This document shows, one piece after another, positions 56,580-64,000 of a stretch of 64,000 bases of DNA. The stretch is taken from the NCBI GenBank assembly GCA_035578155.1, contig JAPWDM010000008.1, forward strand, positions 18,482,842 to 18,546,841, read 5' to 3'. Positions within the stretch are counted from its first letter, which is position 1, and every line of letters starts with the position of its first letter. Source of the DNA: Brachynemurus nebulosus (lineage: Eukaryota > Arthropoda > Insecta > Neuroptera > Myrmeleontidae). The notes beneath the pieces were generated by a model. The model was given only the letters and a program-made list of their open reading frames with translations, ran no database searches and had not been told where the DNA came from. A program made the position numbers and the translations under genes.

Positions 56580-57053
56580 TTTTTTTATTTTAAAGGTAAT
56601 TCAATTCTCCGGCACCTATACCTAAGTTCGATACACTTACGATATATTTTTTTAATTTACTTTAAAGAGCGAAAAATAAGAGAAAAATCGTAAACAAATG
56701 TTCACACATCCGCCATTTTTTTTTCTTTCAACAATTTATTGATATTATAATTATAGGTGCCGGTACTGTTCATATGTTTTCTAAATCTTTTTTGTTTTTG
56801 GATTTCAGTGGTGTATTACCGGCGCTATGATGTTAACCAACAAGGCATCGGATTTTCGGATCTTCACACTGCACTATATCTATAAAATGGACAATTTTTT
56901 TATATTTTTCCTTGAAAAAAATATTTTTTGTATAGTTTAATACCTACTTAATAAATATTTATAAAAAATGTGAAATTGATATTTACTTCTGTTCTTGAGA
57001 AAAAAATTCCAGAAAACTACATAATTTTTAAGGACTCTCAAGTAAACTTTCCC
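56199..57053. mobile_element. TTAA-type MITE, copy 2, 855 bp
   Basis: GGGGAGGTTTACTTGAG at the left end and CTCAAGTAAACTTTCCC at the right end are each directly flanked by TTAA (56195-56198, 57054-57057). In its interior a pure (TA)n microsatellite at 56508-56577 has expanded. Near the left end a subterminal segment (GTTTACTTGAG-like, then CAAAATGATTTGCTGAAAGTA) is duplicated. Confidence 0.85.
56508..56577. repeat. (TA)n microsatellite, 70 bp
   Basis: A pure dinucleotide array inside the TTAA MITE. The corresponding position of copy 1 has only ATATATAT-type sequence (near 54927), so the array grew after the copies separated. Confidence 0.95.
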
Positions 57054-57057
57054 TTAA

Positions 57058-57647
57058 GGGAGTGTCTAGGCGGAAAAATTTTAGGTGTTTTTCCAGGCGT
57101 AATAAATAAAAAACCTTAAACATTTTATGGAACCTTAAACATTTTCATTCCCATCAATTTTTTTTATCAGTTTTTTATTAATATTTAAAAAGTACAGAAA
57201 AGTAAGAGAAAAAGAACATTCCGGCAAAGTAGGGACTGGCCCCTGGCTGAAATGATTCTGCCCCCCTCGATTATTTGAAACACAAAATTTTAGTGAGTTC
57301 TTAAAAAGTATAAGCATGTCATTTTCGTTTGACCGGATTGGTTTGAAAAAAAAAATTCTGACAAAATGGCGTCCATGTGAAAAAAATTTTCCATCGCTTT
57401 TTCAGTTTTAGGAAAGTCTTCATCAAAACACAATTTAAAAATGCAAAAGCGAGCAAGGTTAGTTATTTTCTTGCAATATTTTTATCTTTCTATCGCCAAT
57501 ATACAATATAAAGATTAGTAAAAGTGTAGTAAGTTGTGATTTTAGATTTATGTCCCTTCTTTTACCGATTTCAGAATTATTGATCCTCAACTAATTCTGA
57601 AAAAAATTATATTCTTTGATTTTAACAGATAATAATTTTTCATTATA
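57058..57647. other. AT-rich non-coding stretch
   Basis: Nothing identifiable. The minus frame at 57135-57317 has no domain. Confidence 0.5.
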
Positions 57648-58137
57648 CTGGGTGTCCCGGCCGGATGTATACATACGATTTACATGTTAATTTTTAACAT
57701 TGGATTCCAATAAAGAAAAAGTTATGCCACAAGAGTGCTTTAAATAAACATATTCCAATTTTTGGTAATTTTCTTTTATAATATAATTTTTTTCCACCAA
57801 ATTATCTGCACTATTTCTTCAACAGAATATGTTTTTGGTATTTTTATTATTTTAATATTTATTTTCAAGAAAATAAAAAATGCCTTTTTGAATTTACTTA
57901 CAGCAGATGACACAAATATTTATTATGTAAAAATGTGAATTGCTTGAAAATTGCGACATTCATTTCTTTATTTTACTGCATTATTATTGTTAAAGCTACA
58001 GTAATAGTATTGAAAATATTAAATTAGTATTATTATCTTGTTCGAAGCACTCTTGTGACATAACTTTTTCCTTATGGGAATCCAATGTTAAAAATTAACA
58101 TGTAAATCGTATGTATACATCCAAATGTGACACCCGG
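57648..58137. mobile_element. TA-flanked MITE with ~90-bp TIRs, 490 bp
   Basis: The left arm starts CTGGGTGTCCCGGCCGGATG; the right arm ends GTGACACCCGG. Over about 90 bp the arms are inverted copies with few mismatches (GTATACATACGATTTACATG, then AACATTGGATTCC, AAAAAGTTATG). TA flanks both ends (57646-57647, 58138-58139). The interior is AT-rich and non-coding. TA duplication and YGGGTGTC ends suit the Tc1/mariner group. Confidence 0.8.
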
Positions 58138-60139
58138 TATATATATATATATATATATTATTTTGTGTCCCACTCTGGCGGTTGCATTAGACACCACAAA
58201 TCCATCCACAAACAACACTTTTAATATTTTCTCTTTTTTCGTCCCATTATAGTTGTAACATTAGTCGAGATGATAATAGAATATTCCGTGTACTGCTGCA
58301 CAGTTACATGTTGTCTAGCATGTGCTTCCCCCCACTACTCTCATATCCCCACCAACATTACTATACGTGATAATGTTTATTAAATCTCGGGGATGTTGGA
58401 AACTTGTTAGTTCGCTCTGTTTTAATACTGATAACGTGAATGAGTGAATCAGTAGTATAGGTACCAACCTAACATCAGTGATGTTACCAGACAAGTGTAT
58501 GCTATGTCGTACTGGTGGTGGCTGCCCTGTGTGTGCCTGCATCGTGCATAGTAATTAACAATTTAGCGTGAGTTATATTGTAGGAATGGATAAATAATTT
58601 TGTGATAGATAGTGCAGACACTATCCATAACATTGTCAACAGCGTCCGGGCCTTCACGTGGAGGATCTGATGGTGATGGGGTCATCCAGTAGCCCGGCCG
58701 GGAGGATGAGATGGATATGTTGAATCGTGTAGCCGCCACGATAGCGTTGACTATCAGTACTGTAATTACCCAGGCTAGGTTACGAAATTTCTGGATTGAA
58801 TCAGATAAATGGGAATTTTGATAAAAAGAAACTGAATGTTTCATATATGAAATTTTTGGTGGAAACCATGAAATTGGTGGTGTTTATCAGAACCCACGCT
58901 TAGTTGTTGCCAAAATGTTACGATTGGCCGCCGGGCACAACAAAAAATTCTCCTCCAAAAATAAAATTTACGAGCAAAAAAAAGAACGTCTTCTTACTTT
59001 GTGGCTGAGGGTTCTTTTTTTAGACCCGAGCCCCGGGGCATTTGCCCTACCCGCTCCATACTGGCGCCGGTCCTGTTGGAAGTCGAAAATCCCCCAAAGC
59101 TAGAGGAACTCGCTTGGATCGGTCTTAAATGAAAACTATACTGCTAAGGCGGTGCGGCACATAGCTTCCTCGCTTGTTTAAGAACGCAATTATATCAAAT
59201 AATTTTGTGCCTAAAGTATTTCTTATTTTAAATCTTCTGTCTTCTGACATATTGTTAACAGATCGAGCGCCAAGAGACGTTTCGTTTCAAAAACCATTAA
59301 GATTCATTTGGGTTGATAATTTGTATTCGAAAGGGCGTAAAAAAATGAAATTCCCGAAGTAGCAAAATCAAAATTGTAGGAAGTTCAGTTTTTATCAAAA
59401 TTATAAGCGTTTTCATATGGTGCGCGTAATTCCAAATCCCTAAAACTACTAGAAAATCATTGCTTATTAATATTTTGGCAAGAAAATTTTGAAGATATCC
59501 TTTAAATAGTTTATTAAATTTTTATATTGAGAAAATTTAATAATTTACATTAATAAAATTTAAAGAGGATCATACATGTTTTGATTTTTAAATATCCTCA
59601 AAATTTGATCAAAATCAATCGAATGATTCCGCGAATTATGCAAGTCGGAAAAACTTTTAGACATACAGGCGGACAGAGACAGACACGGAAGTAAAATTGT
59701 TCAGGAAGCCCTAATACATAAAATCCAAGTGTAATTACAATGTATTCGCTAGCTACCTTGCTCGGTAGATTTGGAAGCAATATAATATCTTTTGAAAGGC
59801 TTTGCTTGAATTTTGTACGCCATATATACCCGCAAGATTTATAAATTTTGTGTTTTACTCATTTGTTGACCAACTTTTATCAAACCAGTGACTGGTGCAT
59901 ATATGTAAGTATGTTTTTGCACATAAAACAATGGTCGTCGAGGCTTTCATGTTCGGCGTTAATATAGATAGATATAACGTGTATTAATATAGTTCACAAC
60001 GATATAATAATATCTGCGATTATTACAGTACTGTACATAAAGGTGGGGACACAGTTTTTGAAACTATTTTAACAAATTTAACCAGCAAACAAATCAAAAC
60101 AAAACAAAACAAAAAAATAATAAAATAAAATAAAAATTA
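58138..60139. other. Non-coding stretch with one GC-richer island
   Basis: The segment 58630-58770 is clearly GC-richer than its surroundings. A minus-strand frame (58563-58844) crosses it with a hydrophobic run (LAWVITVLIVNAIVAA) and a proline-rich end. It could be part of a host exon, but there is no recognised domain and the splice sites are ambiguous. 59600-59700 ends in a GGACAGAGACAGACA stretch like other dispersed repeats. Nothing else is supported. Confidence 0.35.
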
Positions 60140-60452
60140 AAAAAAAAATTTGGGGGATAGGTCTACCCACACTGTCAACTTCCCATTGGGTGTCCTTAAA
60201 GACTAGAGACTACTGTACGTAAATAATTCTTTTTTCAATTCAGGCGACTTCTCCCCTGGGCCCCCGATAGAGGCTTTGCCTCTTGCACCATACCGGGGGT
60301 TTCGCCTTCTGTACCCAAGGGTGGGGGCTCCACCCTTATCAAACAAATGATAACATCAATTGTTCTCAAGATATGCGAGACAAAATATATTTTGGCAAAA
60401 AACTAATTTTTTCAAGTTTCTTATGTCGTTTTTTTTGTTTTTGTTTTGTTTG

Positions 60453-60485
<33 letters not shown>

Positions 60486-60850
60486 ATAGTAAAATTCTGG
60501 CGTTTTTAACATCAAGGAAGGTTCTTAGGCCATTATATAATAATGTTATGTTAAAAAATCCATATATTCTATATTATTTTAATAAATTTAATTCCGTTTT
60601 TTTACCACAAAAAACAAACCGCTAATCCGAATTTGCTGAAAACTTTATCCGGAGTCGATATCATCATTTGTTCTCGAGATATGCGAGACGAAAGAAAATT
60701 CACCAACGAACGAACTTACAAACGCACACACAGACATCACGCTAAAACGATGGATTCGGATTCTAGTGACCTTGAAACGTGGAGATATGTCAAAATTAGC
60801 GATTCGTAAAATCGGACCCATTACAATAACTTCCTATGGGAAGTTAAAAA
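60140..60850 (+). repeat. Dispersed repeat family B, copy 2
   Basis: Inverted homologue of 2868-3415. It includes a GC-rich part (60240-60340, GGGGGTTTCGCC and GGGTGGGGGCTCC words), a long poly(T) at 60451-60478 and the conserved block around GAGTCGATATCATCATTTGT, ending near ATGGGAAGTTA. The frames at 60283-60480 and 60766-60963 are by-products. Confidence 0.7.
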
Positions 60851-63207
60851 AAAAAAACAAAAACACAAAGGAAACAAAAAGAAAACAAAAGAGAAGAAAA
60901 ATTAATTTTAAGAAGCACATTGACATAGGTAAAATCGAGGCTTATCTTAGTCCGATTTATTAAAAATATCTAAAAGCTTTTTGTAAATATTATGGGTTTA
61001 TCGGAATAATGTGACTAATTTATGTACGGATGCAAAAAGTGTAATAAACTGCTGCCTGAGGGGTAAGCGGATACTCAACTCTTGCAGGGCACAATTAAGA
61101 ACTGTGATTAATTAATTATATCTTAAAATTAAAAATCTTTAAAGATTTCTTTTTTCACTCATACTTTAAAGTTTTATCAATGGAGTATCTACCCAACAAG
61201 TTTTTAAAAAAATCTTTTCTTTTTTTTAAGAAATTTCTGAAAACCGCCACTTCTTTAATGTCGGTAATAAACGAGAATTCCTTACTGAAATCATTTTATG
61301 TAATAAAAAAAAAAAAAATGTAGAAAATATGAAGCTTACGTAAACGACGACCACCATAAACTTGGTTCAGCGGTAGTAGTTTATTGGTAATAACCGAATG
61401 TTGGGTCAAGATTCAAATGGCAGGGCAAAGCATATGAATGGGCTCTTAGTACTGAGTAATGAAGTACTCCAGAGCCAGATTTACAGATTTACATAAAGGT
61501 ACTTGAGGCACGCGCCCTAGACCCCCATACAATAGTAGCCTCCACAAAACATGAGTATAATAAGTAGAATAAAAGTCTTTTCGTTTTTTTTTTTTTTGCT
61601 CGTCAGCTGTATTTTTCGAGGACAATAGAAAATTTTCGAAAATTTCCTTACCGCCTTACCGGGAGTCACCACACGTGAAGTGCCTAGGCGCCTCTCATCC
61701 CACGCTGAAGCATTCGTTTATTACTAACAAGACAACAATATGAAGCACAGCTAAGACCAGAAACAATATTTCCATCTCTACACTAGCGATCCCAGCATGG
61801 ACAAAAGGTGACGTGTGAATGACGTAAATCCCCACTCACATGTTATGTACATACGTTGATGTTGCATTTCTAAATGTATGATCGTCGTATGTGTGTGTGT
61901 GTCTCGCGTACATATACATAACCCCAAGCACGTACTTATAACAACGCGGTATTTTGTGTTCCAATAATCAACAACCATATACAATTATTTTATACTATGG
62001 CGATAAAAATTGATGTTATACATTCACTAGTTGTGGAAAGACTGAATGTAGTGGTATAGCATCCCGCCAAAAGGCGTCGAACTATCTACAGATTTTTGTA
62101 TTTAAACTAAATCCATTGATCCATGATATGAAAGCTTGGAAATTTACCACATATTGTTATTAAAATTTTTGTAAAACCGTCATTATAGTTAATTATAAAC
62201 TTTTGGAGCAAACTTGCTAAGTAGGCTTGAGGCGAAATTACAAACCAAATGTTTCTCAACGTTGAATCAGACTTGAAAAATGCTGCACCATGTTTAGAGC
62301 AAACTTATTAGACCACGCTTAGGTTCGTCCTGGTATCTCCGCTTAATAAAAAATTTTTAGTTCTGATTTTTACTTGTTCCTACTTTTTTGGCCGCTGATG
62401 TACATCTACCTATAATCTATATATACATAAAATAATGAGTCACTTCCACATAATATGTACGTGGGTACAGGTTTTACAAACAAAACTTTCCATATAACGA
62501 TATTTGAATACTGTTTTGATTCCATTGTTTGAGTTTTAGCAACCCCGGTTTTCAATACCTCAATGCTCGCAGTTACCCACACAGTGTTTAGAGGTAGAGG
62601 TAGGTACCTTTGTTACCCGGGTAGTAGCATCAGTAAGCAGTCAGTGAATGAAGTATATATATGTATATGGTATATGAGATATTAACTGTTTAGTAAACTT
62701 TTCCTACGAAGTATATTATATAATCTCTTAATAATAGATTTTTGTTTCGTAAAGTAAATATACTAATTTTCAAGTCAATTTGGGCTTTAAGTAATAGTCT
62801 CGAATGTAAGAGATACATAATATAAAATATAAAAAGCACAATGATTTATTTTGGCTAGATAAAAGATGATAAGAAATTTTGTAAGGATTAAAATTGTTTA
62901 GATATTATATCTTGATAGTTATTTTTTCACCAATTCTGATTTATTCTTAATGAATATTGTATATTTTCATTTTGAAAAGGTGTAGAAATTTCAGAGCAAA
63001 ATCCCAAACATTTTAGATTTTATAGCTGCTGAAATAAAACATCAAATGAACTTTTGAGTAACTATTGGAAATTTTTTTTTGGCTGTATAAGCAAAACTAA
63101 TTGTCCGTTTTCAATATTTTTTTTTTTTAAATATTTGGCATTATGGGAGATTAATTTACAAAAAAAAGGAAAGTTTTCTTCAGACTGAAAAAAATTCACA
63201 CCCTGTT
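60851..63207. other. Non-coding stretch with a GGATTTACATAA-type repeat
   Basis: 61480-61565 is an inverted diverged copy of the right part of 53156-53432. A GTGTGTGTGTG run lies at 61891-61901. No gene supported; the minus frame at 61778-61984 has no domain. Confidence 0.45.
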
Positions 63208-63344
63208 AGAAATAAGTAGATAGCGGGGCACCATTGAAACTCATTTTCGGACAAAGGGTAATCTAATAATGAATTCCAATTGTAAATAGTTACCATTTGC
63301 CCGAAAATACAGTTCCGAAGGTGTTTCCGCCACTACTTATTTCT
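63208..63344. mobile_element. Small foldback MITE, 137 bp
   Basis: AGAAATAAGTAG at the left end and its exact inverse CTACTTATTTCT at the right end. Pairing continues inward over GCGG...CACC and TTTTCGG-CAAA-GGTAA with few mismatches, so nearly the whole unit folds into one hairpin of about 55 bp. Confidence 0.75.
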
Positions 63345-64000
63345 ATCAACTTATAAATTTTTCAAATTTAACAAAAATTTTCCACTCTTTCCAATATTAG
63401 CATGCCAATATTAGCATACCTCTTTCCAATATTAGCATTAGTTCTATTATTTTATTTAAAAAACAAAAATCATTAATATCGGGCCATTTTTTTGTTTTTA
63501 TAGCGAAAAATATGTGGAACCCCAATATTATATAATTACCCAAAGGTTTATCGAAGTAAATGAGAAATCTGTAGCTAAAATATGATGCATGATTTTACCA
63601 ACAAGAAATTATAATTGCAGAGTATGTGAAATATCTTTTCGACGACTTTCAAGGCGGTAGTTCTTCTAGTCGGTGAATTACAGTCGGTGAATTTTCCTGG
63701 AATCCACCAAAAAACAAAAATGTTATTTTATCACAATTTTGTTCACATTCCCCAATACAACTATACTATACGTGTATGTGTATCAGATACTCTGTTGGTA
63801 TCAAGACTGTGAAGGACGGCTAATATACGAGAAGGACCACCAACATCACTCTAATACTGATTTTAGTAATATTAATACACAACTTTGTATGCTTACATAT
63901 CTAAATAGAACTATTTTGAAGTATTTAAAAGAAATGCAGAGATATATTCAAACTAATTTTTTTTAAAACATATTCAGTCAACATATTATAGTAAATATAA
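63345..64000. other. AT-rich non-coding stretch to the window end
   Basis: A short direct repeat CTTTCCAATATTAGCAT (63387 and 63422) is the only structure noted. The plus frame at 63739-63966 has no recognised domain. Confidence 0.45.

Overview
The window looks like gene-poor, AT-rich arthropod (most likely insect) DNA. The evidence is the density of MITE-like elements, remnants of LINE and pogo/Tigger-type elements, a broken THAP-domain exon, and long (TA)n, poly(T) and TACATA microsatellites. I found no bacterial signal, no complete host gene, no rRNA and no convincing tRNA gene. I cannot name the species.

The main feature is a mobile element of 10,811 bp at 34174-44984. It is bounded by 3,834-bp terminal inverted repeats (TIRs) that agree at every corresponding ORF and boundary I compared; the one difference I found lies near their inner ends. 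The element starts AGTAGAAGAG, ends CTCTTCTACT and is flanked by the 6-bp target duplication GCTGTG. AG...CT termini with a 6-bp duplication are hallmarks of Maverick/Polinton integration, but no DNA polymerase B, retroviral-type integrase, protease, packaging ATPase or capsid gene is present. Instead it carries a compact cargo. Each TIR holds a 161-aa protein with an exonuclease-like look and a 58-aa basic protein, so both are present twice. The unique core holds two tandem 62-aa proteins with 16 cysteines each, a 120-aa OB-fold-like protein, and a 312-aa C2H2 zinc-finger protein whose stop codon lies inside the TIR edge. Most of these genes have a TATA-like box about 50-75 bp upstream, and two share a 17-bp upstream motif followed by G-rich repeats. 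I read it as a non-autonomous or satellite-like Polinton-type element that has kept intact genes; this is inference.

The element interrupts the 3' coding part of a decayed plus-strand LINE (33790-34173 and 44985-45392). Removing the element and one GCTGTG joins the LINE frame. A second, minus-strand LINE reverse transcriptase fragment follows at 45381-46236.

Region by region. 1-7.4 kb: dispersed repeat families A and B in non-coding DNA. 8.1-9.5 kb: a foldback element with tRNA-like motifs and a neighbouring MITE. 11-12 kb: a possible metalloprotease remnant. 14.6 kb: a near-perfect short hairpin. 15.3-16.4 kb: a (TA)n array and a ~160-bp tandem repeat. 20.6-21.0 kb: a broken THAP domain. 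24 kb: a CCAGT-rich MITE. 27.7-29.6 kb: a repeat pair, one copy carrying an internally deleted pogo/Tigger-type element whose empty site survives in the other copy. 31 kb: nested inverted repeats. 49 kb: a second TA-flanked element. 53.5 kb, 54.4/56.2 kb, 57.6 kb and 63.2 kb: further MITEs. 60 kb: the second copy of family B. All family names come from reading the sequence; no database search was possible.
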